From NCBI GenBank assembly GCA_035652095.1, contig DASREM010000011.1, positions 131,924 through 195,923 of the forward strand: DNA of 64,000 nucleotides, given 5' to 3'. This DNA comes from DASREM01 sp035652095 (GTDB taxonomy: Bacteria; Acidobacteriota; Terriglobia; Terriglobales; Acidobacteriaceae). Below, one piece after another: positions 34,932 through 44,172 of the stretch (the first letter of the stretch is position 1; every line of letters begins with the position of its first letter). A program made the position numbers and the translations under genes. The notes under the pieces were generated by a model that worked only from the letters and a program-made list of their open reading frames with translations, made no database searches and was not told the origin of the DNA.

Positions 34932-37028
34932 GTGCGCTGGATTTGCGTATTTTTATTCTTGTTGGTCATCTGTAATTCATCTGTCGCCTCGGAGAACTCA
35001 TTGTCCCCACAGACAGAAAAGCCGGCGGGTTCACCGCCGTGGATGAGATCCTCCAGCGCTAAGCTGGAGACCGAACTGGTTGCCAAGTATGGCGAAGCGC
35101 AGCGCACTCGCCTGCAACGCGGACTGGCCCAGGTCGGCCAGTTCTGGCGCGAGGACGATGGCGACGCCGCATCCTATGAAGATTTCGTGCGCAGCAACTT
35201 TGCAGGTGACCAGGCAACGCTCGATGCCATGTTCAACCGCTACGAGCGTCTGCTTGAGCAACTCGACGGGCACATGCACGAGATCAACCGCGAGTTCCGC
35301 CAGCAGATGGACCTTGACCTCGGCCCCGTCCTTCCCTTCGACGAAGCCTTCGGCGGATACGATCCTTCCGCACACGTTCTGGACGATTTCTTCAAGAACA
35401 AGCTCGCCTTTACGGTGCTCCTGAATTTCCCGCTCACCACCCTGGAGCAGCGGTTGAAAGATGGTCCCAACTGGACGCGACGGCAGTGGGCTGAAGTTCG
35501 CCTGGCGCAGCGCTTCGATAAGCGTGTGCCCGCCGACGTCAATCTCGGTATTGCGCAGGCCGAAGCCGCCGCCGGCCAGTACGTTGCCGAATACAACATC
35601 TGGATGTATCACCTCGTGGACGAGAACGGGCAACGCCTCTTCCCCGCCAAAATGCGGCTTCTGAGTCACTGGAACCTGCGAGACGAGATCAAGGCGGACT
35701 ACGCCGACAAAGAGAACGGACTTGCGAAGCAGCGCACTATTCAGAAGGTGATGGAGCGGATTGTGAGCCAGAGTATTCCGCAGGTTGCGGTGAATAATCC
35801 CGCGGTCGACTGGAACCCGTTCAGCAACGAGGTGAAGCCGGCAGCGGCAAGCGATTCCGATATGCCGCCGGCAAAGAACGTCTCCAGCACTCCTGAACCG
35901 AACACACGCTATGCGATGTTCCTGAAAACTTATCACGCGTCCAGGCGCGCGGATCCCTACTCGCCGACCGCACCTACGCACATTGCCAGGCGCTTCGATG
36001 AAGATCGCGAGATTCCCGAGGCTCGCGTCAAGCAAATGCTGGAGCAGGTATTGACGTCCCCTTTGGTAGCACAAACTGCCAGTGTGATCGAGGCTCGTCT
36101 GGGACGCCCCCTGGAGCCTTTCGACGTTTGGTACAGCGGTTTTCGACCAGGAAGCAAATACAGCGAAGCCGAACTCGACAGGATGGTGGCGGCGAAGTAT
36201 CCAACGCCCGAGGCTTACCAGAAAGACATTCCAAACCTGCTGATGAAACTGGGCTTCTCTCGCGATCGAGCGCAGCAGGTGGCCGCCAACATCGTGGTCG
36301 ATCCCGCCCGCGGCTCAGGTCACGCCATGGGCGCGGAGATGCGTGCCGAGAAGGCGCACCTGCGAACTCGCGTTGGAAAATCCGGAATGAATTACAAGGG
36401 CTTCAACATCGCGGTACACGAGATGGGACACAACGTCGAGCAGACCTTCTCCCTCAACGACGTTGATCACACGCTGTTGAAAGGTGTGCCCAATACCGCA
36501 TTCACCGAAGCCCTGGCGTTCGTGTTTCAAGGACACGACCTCGAGCTTCTGGGATTACCTGCACCGGACGAGAGGAGCCTTGCAGAAAAAACCTTGAACG
36601 ATTTCTGGGCGACCTTCGAAATTTCCGGCGTAGCTTTGGTGGACACCGCCGCCTGGCATTGGGCCTACGATCACCCTGATGCAACTCCGGCTGAGATGCG
36701 CGACGCGGTCATACAGATCGCGAAAGATGTATGGAACCGCTACTACGCTCCAGTCTTTCACAAGCAGGATGTAGTGTTGCTCGGCATTTATTCGCACGTG
36801 ATTGATTCTTTCCTTTACCTGCCGGATTACCCGATCGGGCACCTCATTGCATTTCAGATCGAAGAACAGATGAAGAAAGCCGGCAATGTCGGGCCCGAGT
36901 TCGAACGCATGGCGAAGATGGGAGACGTGACGCCGGATCTGTGGATGATCAATGCCACAGGACGTCCGGTCGGAGCGGAAGCACTGCTCGAGGCCACGGA
37001 ACGCGCCTTGAAGCAGGCCGTAAAGTAA
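34932..37028 (+). CDS. Secreted HExxH metalloprotein, probable gluzincin-type peptidase
   Basis: About 698 residues from GTG 34932, which has GGAGG six bases upstream and begins a signal peptide (RWICVFLFLLVICNSSVAS); an earlier in-frame ATG at 34863 is less likely. The zinc motif NIAVHEMGHNVEQTF near residue 500 is followed some 30 residues later by TAFTEALAFVFQ, whose glutamate is a plausible third ligand. The rest is helical. This resembles M3-like peptidases but lacks their third motif histidine, so the family is uncertain. It lies 95 bp after lpd, probably with its own promoter. Confidence 0.75.
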   Translation: MRWICVFLFLLVICNSSVASENSLSPQTEKPAGSPPWMRSSSAKLETELVAKYGEAQRTRLQRGLAQVGQFWREDDGDAASYEDFVRSNFAGDQATLDAMFNRYERLLEQLDGHMHEINREFRQQMDLDLGPVLPFDEAFGGYDPSAHVLDDFFKNKLAFTVLLNFPLTTLEQRLKDGPNWTRRQWAEVRLAQRFDKRVPADVNLGIAQAEAAAGQYVAEYNIWMYHLVDENGQRLFPAKMRLLSHWNLRDEIKADYADKENGLAKQRTIQKVMERIVSQSIPQVAVNNPAVDWNPFSNEVKPAAASDSDMPPAKNVSSTPEPNTRYAMFLKTYHASRRADPYSPTAPTHIARRFDEDREIPEARVKQMLEQVLTSPLVAQTASVIEARLGRPLEPFDVWYSGFRPGSKYSEAELDRMVAAKYPTPEAYQKDIPNLLMKLGFSRDRAQQVAANIVVDPARGSGHAMGAEMRAEKAHLRTRVGKSGMNYKGFNIAVHEMGHNVEQTFSLNDVDHTLLKGVPNTAFTEALAFVFQGHDLELLGLPAPDERSLAEKTLNDFWATFEISGVALVDTAAWHWAYDHPDATPAEMRDAVIQIAKDVWNRYYAPVFHKQDVVLLGIYSHVIDSFLYLPDYPIGHLIAFQIEEQMKKAGNVGPEFERMAKMGDVTPDLWMINATGRPVGAEALLEATERALKQAVK

Positions 37029-37164
37029 TCCGCTCCTTCGCCGGCCGAGGATCCACTTCAGGATTGCAGTCAGTGGGATGACAGGAATCCACGCTGCAAC
37101 AAGCTGTCCGGGCCAAGTACCGCGGTAACTTGTCTTCTTGGAAGCATGCCTTCTAGCATGCATT

Positions 37165-38532
37165 ATGCTCACCCGTGCGTTTGTTCTGTGCAGCGATGAG
37201 AAAGCACTGGACGCGGTCAGCCAGATTCTCGGCGAGCTGGAAATACAATTCGAACAGTTCCACGACATAGACTTTGCCTCGAAACGCCTGGCCGCACAGG
37301 CCTTCGACCTCGTCGTAGTTGACTGCGATCGCCAAGACGACGCGGCTGAACTGCTGGCGAGCATGCGCGATTCGGAACTGAATCGCGGAGCCATGACTGT
37401 GGCCGTCGTGAATGGCAAGGCAGGCGTTCCGACCGCATTCCGCCTCGGGGCAGAGCTGGTCATCAGCAAGCCAGTCTCGCTCGAGCAGGCGCGTGGCACA
37501 ATCCGCACTGCGGTTGCAATGCGCAAGAAATCTCACCCAGAGGCAAAGCCCTCTCCGGTCATTATTCCAGCTAGATCTGAACAGGCTGCTGCCAAAGCCA
37601 AAGCGCTCATCTTATCTTCACAGTCTCCAGCGAAAGATCATGCTGCTGTACAGCAGCCCAGCGGCTCGGCCATATCGTCCAGCGGCGCTCATGAGAATCG
37701 CCAGGACAAAGTTTCCGTACCGGCGAAACAGTCCTCGCCGATTTCAATCACTCCAGAAGCAATTCACGCCGGGAATTCCAGCAAAGCGAGTGCAAACCTG
37801 GGAGCGCACGGGAAAGAGAGAAGCGGCGGAACCGCAACCAGGTCAGGACATCCGCCGGCTGTCGAGGCCGGCGCGCAAACCCCAGTCAAGCGCACGACCA
37901 GTCCGGCATTGTTGGGAGCGCTTGTGCTTGTGCTGCTTGCAGCGGGAGGGTACGCAGCCTATACCACAGTCCCGTCCTTCCAGGCGGTGGTGAATACAGA
38001 TATTCGGCTCATCCGGTCCCATTTGCCTGGACGCTCAGCGCCCCCGGTAGCAGCCCCGAAACCGGCAGCGCCGGTACAAGCAGCGGTAAAGCCAGCGCCT
38101 GTGCCCGTGATTCCGCCGGATGGCTTCGTTGCCGCCTATGAGGATCCTGCTACACCGGAGACAGCCTCTGCTGCGAAGAAGCCGGTTTTGCTTGCCACTA
38201 CGGCAACGACGTCAACCTTGGAAGAGCCGGCCCCGATCACGGTCGCGGATGATCTTGCCGAGCAACACGTGGCCACTCGCGTCGAGCCCCTTTATCCTGA
38301 GGCGCTCCGGCTCAAAGGCGTGCGCGGCGAAGTCGTCTTGCAAGCCGTAGTCGCAAAAGACGGCAGCGTCGATTCTGTCAGCGTGCTCAGCGGCAATCCA
38401 ACACTGGCCGCAAGAGCGATGGATGCAGTTAAGCAGTGGAAGTATGAGACCTACATCCACGACGGGGTCCCCGTCGGTTTTCAAACCAAAGTGACGGTCC
38501 GGTTCGAAGCCCCGCAGAAGCTTACCCGCTAG
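37165..38532 (+). CDS. Receiver-TM-TonB C-terminal fusion protein (paralog 1)
   Basis: About 455 residues with an unusual architecture. Residues 1-120 form a CheY-like receiver: RAFVLCSDEKALDAVSQIL, FDLVVVDCDRQDD (phospho-acceptor Asp) and GAELVISKPVSLEQ (Lys-Pro). A low-complexity Ser/Ala/Pro linker leads to one transmembrane segment (ALLGALVLVLLAAGGYAAY, about 247-268), another Pro/Ala-rich stretch, and a TonB C-terminal domain (ATRVEPLYPEALRLKGVRGE ... AMDAVKQWKYETY, about 369-450). The receiver would face the cytoplasm and the TonB domain the periplasm. ATG 37165 chosen over TTG 37138. No obvious GGAGG precedes it. The next gene is its paralog. Confidence 0.85.
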   Translation: MLTRAFVLCSDEKALDAVSQILGELEIQFEQFHDIDFASKRLAAQAFDLVVVDCDRQDDAAELLASMRDSELNRGAMTVAVVNGKAGVPTAFRLGAELVISKPVSLEQARGTIRTAVAMRKKSHPEAKPSPVIIPARSEQAAAKAKALILSSQSPAKDHAAVQQPSGSAISSSGAHENRQDKVSVPAKQSSPISITPEAIHAGNSSKASANLGAHGKERSGGTATRSGHPPAVEAGAQTPVKRTTSPALLGALVLVLLAAGGYAAYTTVPSFQAVVNTDIRLIRSHLPGRSAPPVAAPKPAAPVQAAVKPAPVPVIPPDGFVAAYEDPATPETASAAKKPVLLATTATTSTLEEPAPITVADDLAEQHVATRVEPLYPEALRLKGVRGEVVLQAVVAKDGSVDSVSVLSGNPTLAARAMDAVKQWKYETYIHDGVPVGFQTKVTVRFEAPQKLTR

Positions 38533-38631
38533 TCCGATATCTCGCGAAAGGCAGTGTCCATAAGGGTTTACGCGTCAGAACAATTACCTCCGTAACTTGA
38601 AGGCCGTCACGACTGTACCTACGATGCGCTT

Positions 38632-40416
38632 ATGAGTTACCAAGCGTTATTGTTCTGCCCCGATGAGAAGACTGCTCGTGTCGTCACGCAAGTTTTGACC
38701 GAACTCGACTTCACTGTCGAACCCTGCAACGAGCCGTTTGCAGCAGTAAAAAAACTCATGGCGCAGCATTATGACGCCGTTGTGGTGGATTGCGATAACG
38801 ACCAGAACGCCACACTGTTGTTCAAGAGCGCGCGGAATTCGGGGACCAACCAGTCCTCGCTCTCCGTGGCGGTTGTGGAGGGCCAGGCGGGAGTTGCCAA
38901 AGCCTTTCGTATCGGCGCCAACCTGGTTCTCACCAAACCGATCAATGTGGAGCAATCGAAGGGCACGCTGCGGGTCGCGCGAGGCCTGCTGCGCAAGGGC
39001 GAAGCAGGGAAGCCCGCTGCTGAATCTGTTTCCCGGACGCCCGCTGCGCAACCCATTAGCGCTGCGCCAAAACCGGCGGCTTACCAAACCGAGCAGCCGA
39101 TCTTCACCGCACCAAAAGTGTCGCCGGCACCGCCGGCTCCCATGGCCAGCAATTCGACGTTTGAGCTCGAACCCGAAGCGACGCCCGCGCCCGAACCAAC
39201 CGAAGCCGCCTTGCTGGAATCTATGCCGGATCCCAATCCCGTCAGCAAATCGGGCGGGCCCAGTTTGGCTTCGAAAGAATACCCCTGGCAATCCAGCAGC
39301 AAGCTCTCTGAGCCCATGGCTTCCGCGTTGAAACGCGCTGCGGAGGTTGCGGGTACATCAAAGCCCTCGCAGGCAGAGCCCGAGGTGGCGGCTCCGGAAG
39401 TTGAAGCACCGTCCCAGACGACACCTTCAACCGCGCCGTCCTGGGGAGTGAGCAGCCAAGGTGCGGCCGCGGCGCCTGCAAGAGAAACCACCCAAGCGGC
39501 GAAGACAATCGAATTCAAAGCTCCCAAGGCAGCCCCGGTTCCAGCCCGGCATGACACCATCGGCGCGCCTGTGACTCCGCAGTTTGATGCCCCTAGCTTT
39601 GGTACGCTGGCGGTTAAGGACCACGAGCAAGAAGCAGGAAGCGAAGGAAAGAAGAGCCCGCTAATATGGGTTGTGATTGCTGCAATCGTAATCGTGGGCG
39701 GCTACTTTGGCTGGACCAAGATGCACAGCTCCGCTTCGCGTGCAATTACCCCGGCTCCGGTTGCGCAAACCCCGGTCCCTGCGCCCACGGCGATTCAACC
39801 ATCGGCCACTGTGACCGCTTCTCCATTGCCCGCGTCGCCTTCCGAAGTTCCAGCAACAACAGCGTCGCAGATCGGCAATGCCAAACCCGCGAAGCCGTCT
39901 CCTGCAGAACCTGGCGCTGCTGAGGTCACCAAGGCCAGCCCGGAGAGTGAAACCGAACAGCCCGCGCCGATCATCGTAAAGAAAGATCAGCCGCGCACCA
40001 CTGTGGCCAGGAACACTGAGCCGGAAGCGCCGCAGGCGCCCGGAGTGCTGGGGCTGAATGGAACAGGGGACCAGAGTGCCATCGCGGGTATCGTCGCCAG
40101 CACACCGGTCGTTCCCAAGGCTGCGCCGCAGACCGTCAGAGTCTCTCAAGGCGTGTCGCAGGGACTGATCACGAAACGAGTTCAACCCGTCTACCCGTCG
40201 CAAGCTCTTCAGATGCGCCTGCAGGGTTCAGTACAGATGGAAGCGAGCATCGGCAAGGATGGAAGTATCACCAATGTGAAAGTCATAAAGGGCGATTCCA
40301 TCCTGGCGCGCGCTGCTGTAGCCGCAGTCAAGCAATGGAAGTACAAGCCCTACTTCTTGAACGGCGAACCGGTCGGTGTCCAGACCGAGGTGACGGTCAA
40401 TTTCAAGCTTCCTTAA
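38632..40416 (+). CDS. Receiver-TM-TonB C-terminal fusion protein (paralog 2)
   Basis: A 594-residue paralog of the preceding gene. Receiver: YQALLFCPDEKTARVVTQVL, YDAVVVDCDNDQN (Asp) and GANLVLTKPINVEQ (Lys-Pro), residues 1-120. A long Pro/Ala/Glu-rich linker follows to about 340, then a transmembrane helix (LIWVVIAAIVIVGGYFGW, about 343-361), a second Pro/Ala linker and a TonB C-terminal domain (RVQPVYPSQALQMRLQGSVQ ... AVAAVKQWKYKPY, about 515-594). The threonine/serine switch position appears to be replaced in both paralogs. A terminator follows 18 bp after the stop. Confidence 0.86.
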   Translation: MSYQALLFCPDEKTARVVTQVLTELDFTVEPCNEPFAAVKKLMAQHYDAVVVDCDNDQNATLLFKSARNSGTNQSSLSVAVVEGQAGVAKAFRIGANLVLTKPINVEQSKGTLRVARGLLRKGEAGKPAAESVSRTPAAQPISAAPKPAAYQTEQPIFTAPKVSPAPPAPMASNSTFELEPEATPAPEPTEAALLESMPDPNPVSKSGGPSLASKEYPWQSSSKLSEPMASALKRAAEVAGTSKPSQAEPEVAAPEVEAPSQTTPSTAPSWGVSSQGAAAAPARETTQAAKTIEFKAPKAAPVPARHDTIGAPVTPQFDAPSFGTLAVKDHEQEAGSEGKKSPLIWVVIAAIVIVGGYFGWTKMHSSASRAITPAPVAQTPVPAPTAIQPSATVTASPLPASPSEVPATTASQIGNAKPAKPSPAEPGAAEVTKASPESETEQPAPIIVKKDQPRTTVARNTEPEAPQAPGVLGLNGTGDQSAIAGIVASTPVVPKAAPQTVRVSQGVSQGLITKRVQPVYPSQALQMRLQGSVQMEASIGKDGSITNVKVIKGDSILARAAVAAVKQWKYKPYFLNGEPVGVQTEVTVNFKLP

Positions 40417-40434
40417 GTTTTCAGAATATTCCAG

Positions 40435-40462
40435 AGGCGCGGGGACTCATTCCGCGCCTTTT
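40435..40462 (+). terminator. Rho-independent terminator
   Basis: AGGCGCGG (40435-40442) pairs with CCGCGCCT (40452-40459) across a 9-base loop and runs into TTTT, then a further T5 after CCC. It closes the transcript of the two receiver-TonB genes before uvrB. Confidence 0.8.
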
Positions 40463-40500
40463 CCCTTTTTGCGCTGAATTCCCTGCCACTCTACTTTGGC

Positions 40501-40506
40501 TATAAT
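40501..40506 (+). promoter_or_regulatory. Probable -10 element of uvrB
   Basis: A consensus TATAAT, preceded by TTTGGC, lies 50 bp upstream of the uvrB ATG and just after the previous terminator. A good -35 at the usual distance is not obvious. No LexA-type box is recognised. Confidence 0.5.
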
Positions 40507-40556
40507 AGTCGGATGCCTGCCTGCCGAAATTCCATTCTGTAGGGGCAGTATTCTTC

Positions 40557-42548
40557 ATGGACTTCAAGTTAGTGAGCGACTACAAGCCCCGGGGCGATCA
40601 GGGAAGGGCCATTGATTCCCTTACCCGAGGTGTATTCGATCGCGAGCAACACCAGGTGCTTCTAGGGGTCACGGGCTCCGGCAAGACTTACACCATGGCC
40701 AAGGTCATCGAGCAGGCGAACCGCCCGGCGCTGGTAATGGCCCACAATAAGACCCTGGCCGCCCAACTCTACCACGAATTCAAAAGCTTCTTTCCGCACA
40801 ATGCGGTGGAATATTTCGTCTCGTATTACGACTATTACCAGCCGGAAGCGTACGTGCCCGCGGCCGACCTCTACATCGAAAAAGAAGCCACCATTAACGA
40901 TGAACTCGACAAGCTGCGGCTTTCCGCAACCCGATCGCTGTTCGAGCGCAGAGATGTGCTGATCGTTGCCTCGGTGAGCTGCATATACGGCCTGGGATCG
41001 CCGGAAGCTTATTACGGCATGCTGCTGTTCCTCGAAAAGGGCCAGAAAATCAAGCGCGAGGACATCACCCGCAAGTTGGTAGAGATCCTCTACGAGCGCA
41101 CTAACGGCGACTTCCGGCGCGGCACCTTCCGCGTACGCGGTGATGTTATCGAGGTCTTCCCCACCTACGACGACATGGCCTATCGGATTGAGCTCTTCGG
41201 TGATGAGGTGGAATCTCTCTCCCAGATCGACCCTCTCTTCGGCACCGTGAAGCAGAAATATGTGCGGCTTCCGATTTATCCGAAAACACACTACGTGATG
41301 AAGCAGGAGACGCGGGACAAGGCGGTTCAATCCATCCGTGAGGAACTGGCCTGGTGGGAAGTCGAACTCGAAAAGCAAGGGCGTTTGGTTGAATCGCAGC
41401 GTGTGCACCAGCGCACCATGTTCGACCTTGAAATGATCAAGACCATGGGATTCTGCCACGGCATCGAAAACTACTCACGGCACTTCACCGGCCGGCTTCC
41501 AGGAGAACCGCCCCCCACGTTGCTCGACTACTTCCCTCGTGACTACCTGTTGTTCATTGATGAGTCGCACCAAACCGTCCCGCAGCTTCACGGCATGTAT
41601 CACGGAGATCGTTCTCGCAAGGAGACGCTGGTCTCCTACGGCTTCCGCCTGCCCTCGGCGCTCGACAACCGCCCTCTCACGTTCGAAGAATTCGAGCATC
41701 GGATGAATCAGATGGTGTATGTGTCGGCGACTCCCGGGCCCTACGAACTCACCAAATCTGCCGGCGTCGTGATCGAACAGATCATTCGTCCCACCGGCCT
41801 GGTTGACCCTCCGGTCGAGATTCGGCCCGTGAAGGGGCAGATTGACGATCTGCTGCATGAAATCAGGGAACGGGTGGCGCGAGGCGAACGCGTGCTGGTC
41901 ACAACGCTGACCAAGCGGATGGCAGAGGATTTGGCGGAGTATTACAGCGAAGTCGGCGTCAAATGCCGCTACATGCACTCCGAGATTGAAACCCTCGAGC
42001 GAGTGAAGATTCTCCGCGACCTGCGTAAGGGCGAATTCGATGTGCTGATCGGAATTAACCTGCTTCGCGAAGGTCTCGACCTTCCGGAGGTCTCACTGGT
42101 GGCGATCCTCGACGCCGACAAAGAAGGATTCCTGCGCTCCAGCGGGTCGTTAATTCAGACTATAGGCCGTTGCGCCCGCAATCTGAATGGCAGAGCCTTC
42201 CTGTATGCCGATGTGATGACCGATTCGATGAAGAAGGCCATTGAAGAAACCAATCGCCGCCGCGCCATCCAGGAGGCTTACAACCAGGCGAACGGAATCA
42301 CTCCCGAGTCCATCATTCGCCCGCTCGAGATGTCGCTGGCAAGTATTGTCGAGGCCGATTACGCAGATTTCACGGCTGCGGAGATCGACGGGATCCCGGA
42401 ATTCAAATCCCAGGAAGAGTTGGATGGCTACATTGCCAAACTTGAGACCGAAATGCGCGAGTCAGCGAAGCGTTTTGAATTTGAGAAAGCGGCCAAGCTG
42501 CGCGACTCTATCAAGGAACTTCGCACCAAGGAATTCCTGTTTGCGTGA
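40557..42548 (+). CDS. uvrB: Excinuclease ABC subunit B
   Basis: A 663-residue UvrB of normal length. Walker A VTGSGKTYTMAKVIEQ, the beta-hairpin region YFVSYYDYYQPEAYVPA, DEAD-like box FIDESHQTVPQ, helicase motif SLIQTIGRCARNLNGRA and the C-terminal UVR motif (SQEELDGYIAKLETEMRESA) are all present. It verifies DNA lesions handed over by UvrA and recruits UvrC in nucleotide excision repair. It stands alone with its own promoter and ends one base from the convergent CheR-like gene. Confidence 0.97.
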   Translation: MDFKLVSDYKPRGDQGRAIDSLTRGVFDREQHQVLLGVTGSGKTYTMAKVIEQANRPALVMAHNKTLAAQLYHEFKSFFPHNAVEYFVSYYDYYQPEAYVPAADLYIEKEATINDELDKLRLSATRSLFERRDVLIVASVSCIYGLGSPEAYYGMLLFLEKGQKIKREDITRKLVEILYERTNGDFRRGTFRVRGDVIEVFPTYDDMAYRIELFGDEVESLSQIDPLFGTVKQKYVRLPIYPKTHYVMKQETRDKAVQSIREELAWWEVELEKQGRLVESQRVHQRTMFDLEMIKTMGFCHGIENYSRHFTGRLPGEPPPTLLDYFPRDYLLFIDESHQTVPQLHGMYHGDRSRKETLVSYGFRLPSALDNRPLTFEEFEHRMNQMVYVSATPGPYELTKSAGVVIEQIIRPTGLVDPPVEIRPVKGQIDDLLHEIRERVARGERVLVTTLTKRMAEDLAEYYSEVGVKCRYMHSEIETLERVKILRDLRKGEFDVLIGINLLREGLDLPEVSLVAILDADKEGFLRSSGSLIQTIGRCARNLNGRAFLYADVMTDSMKKAIEETNRRRAIQEAYNQANGITPESIIRPLEMSLASIVEADYADFTAAEIDGIPEFKSQEELDGYIAKLETEMRESAKRFEFEKAAKLRDSIKELRTKEFLFA

Positions 42549-43454
42549 TCACTGGCTCGATGCAGCGCCCGCAGCGAGCGGCCGTTGATACATCATGTAA
42601 TCCGAGCACTGACGCCATCGCAGTGTCACATTGGTCGCCGGCAACTTCTCTCCCTGACCGAGAAATAAGAATCCGCCCGGTTGCAGGTACATGTGCATTT
42701 TTTCAATCACAGCCGAGCGCTGGGCTGCTGAGAAATGCGGCAGCACATCCATGCAAAAAATGCAGTCGAACCGCCCAATGTAATTCGGCTTGGTCAGGTT
42801 GGCGCGCGTGAATGTCACGAGGTTGCGGATGCGCGGCTTTACCAGGTAATGCTGACCGATCCTGGCAAAGTAGGTTTGCAGCATCTCCAGCGGCATATTT
42901 TGCAGTTCACTGTCGCAGTAGAGGCCGCGCTCCGCAGCCTGAAGGGCGGTAGCGCGAATATCGGTAGCAATAATCTGGATATTCCATGCTTCCTTGCTGC
43001 ACTTCAACGCCTCACAAAGAGAAATCGCGATCGAGTAGGGTTCCTGTCCGGACGAACTGCCTGCACTCCATATCCTGAGATTTCTTTGATTATCGTGGGA
43101 CCAGCGTTCTTCCAGTTCCGGAAGGGCCAGCTTGGTGAATGCCTGGAACGCAGCCGGGTAACGGAAGAAACGGGTCTCGCCCGAGATCAGCAATTCGGCC
43201 AGCCGTTCACGTTCTGACTCGGTGTTACACAGCGCGTGAATGTAGTCGTCTGTCGATTTTGCGGCGCGCGTTGGTACCCGTTCGGTCAGAAGGTCGGAGA
43301 GTTGGGCATCGGAAATGTCCAGCAGAACTCCAGTCTCCCGTTCCAGCGAGAGTCGCACTTGCGATAGCTCATGCTCGAGAATGGTCGCGTTTGCCGGAAG
43401 TTTATGCATACGGGACAACGGCAGATTGAACTGCCATGCCGATGCGGTGTGCAT
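42549..43454 (-). CDS. CheR-type protein-glutamate methyltransferase, orphan
   Basis: A 301-residue CheR homolog. The N-terminal helical domain is followed by ISGETRFFRYPAAFQAFTKL, the SAM-binding RIWSAGSSSGQEPYSIAISL, IIATDIRATAL, and DCIFCMDVLPHFSAAQRSAV, where the usual FCRNVLIYF is changed to FCMDVLPHF. Start ATG 43454 has GGAAGAG upstream. It differs clearly from the CheR in the chemosensory operon. Located at the end of a minus-strand set with a receiver/HisKA-like protein and a PilZ-like protein, it may methylate an MCP encoded elsewhere. The Arg-Asn to Met-Asp change may alter substrate handling. Confidence 0.9.
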   Translation of the reverse strand: MHTASAWQFNLPLSRMHKLPANATILEHELSQVRLSLERETGVLLDISDAQLSDLLTERVPTRAAKSTDDYIHALCNTESERERLAELLISGETRFFRYPAAFQAFTKLALPELEERWSHDNQRNLRIWSAGSSSGQEPYSIAISLCEALKCSKEAWNIQIIATDIRATALQAAERGLYCDSELQNMPLEMLQTYFARIGQHYLVKPRIRNLVTFTRANLTKPNYIGRFDCIFCMDVLPHFSAAQRSAVIEKMHMYLQPGGFLFLGQGEKLPATNVTLRWRQCSDYMMYQRPLAAGAASSQ

Positions 43455-43489
43455 CGGCTCTTCCGGGGGAGTCCTTTACGCTCGAATGG

Positions 43490-44152
43490 CTAGGCGCCAG
43501 CCGCCTGGGCTTTGGCCGAGCCCTTCCGCCTTTCCTGCCTCGCCACGGCGTTCAGCTCCTTTTCCAGAGAGGTAAAGCGTTGCAGGATTTCGTGGATGCG
43601 GACTGCCATGGTCCTGATCGTTTCAATCTGGCCGGTAGCAGTTTCCGATAGCGCGCCCTCCAGCAACAGCAACTCGGAGTTACCCAGAACCGAGGTGAGG
43701 GCGTTGTTCAGCAGATGGCGCATCTCGAGCATGTAACGACCAAGCGCCGCCTGGCTGTCCAGATGCGCCAGCGCCTCCTCGGTGCGCCGAACCCGAGCTT
43801 CTGCATGGGCTTGACGTAACGCCTGGGCCGTAAGCAGCTTCACGGTCTGGGGCCAGCCTTCGCGTTGCGGCACTCGTAACGCCGCCGCATCGGCATTCAA
43901 TTGCAGTCCGCCATCGCCAACCAGGAGTACGGGCTTGCCGGTGCTGAGCAGGAACCGCAGCACAGAGTCGAGACAGTCTCGCGCCACATTCCCGACGATC
44001 GCGACGTCGAAATCTTCTGACGCGGGATGCCGGCACACGTCTCCACTCATCAACGTCAAGGCCGGACGCTCCGCATCGCTGTCCCAACTCGTGGTCACTT
44101 GCCGCGCGAAATCGGCATCATCGGAGACGATCAGGACCATTCCCAGATTCAC
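43490..44152 (-). CDS. Receiver-like plus HisKA-like protein without kinase domain
   Basis: A 220-residue protein. The first 100 residues have a receiver-like beginning (LGMVLIVSDDADFARQVTTS; FDVAIVGNVARDCLD) with the phospho-acceptor Asp apparently replaced by Gly or Asn. A coiled helix leads to LGRYMLEMRHLLNNALTSVL, which strongly resembles the H-box and first helix of NtrB-like histidine kinases. No ATP-binding domain follows. Such a protein could act as a phosphotransfer scaffold or dimerisation partner for the orphan receivers. It lies between the CheR gene (35 bp) and the 356-residue unknown gene (20 bp). Confidence 0.75.
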   Translation of the reverse strand: MNLGMVLIVSDDADFARQVTTSWDSDAERPALTLMSGDVCRHPASEDFDVAIVGNVARDCLDSVLRFLLSTGKPVLLVGDGGLQLNADAAALRVPQREGWPQTVKLLTAQALRQAHAEARVRRTEEALAHLDSQAALGRYMLEMRHLLNNALTSVLGNSELLLLEGALSETATGQIETIRTMAVRIHEILQRFTSLEKELNAVARQERRKGSAKAQAAGA

Positions 44153-44172
44153 GGTAGCCAGTTCCTTCGCCT

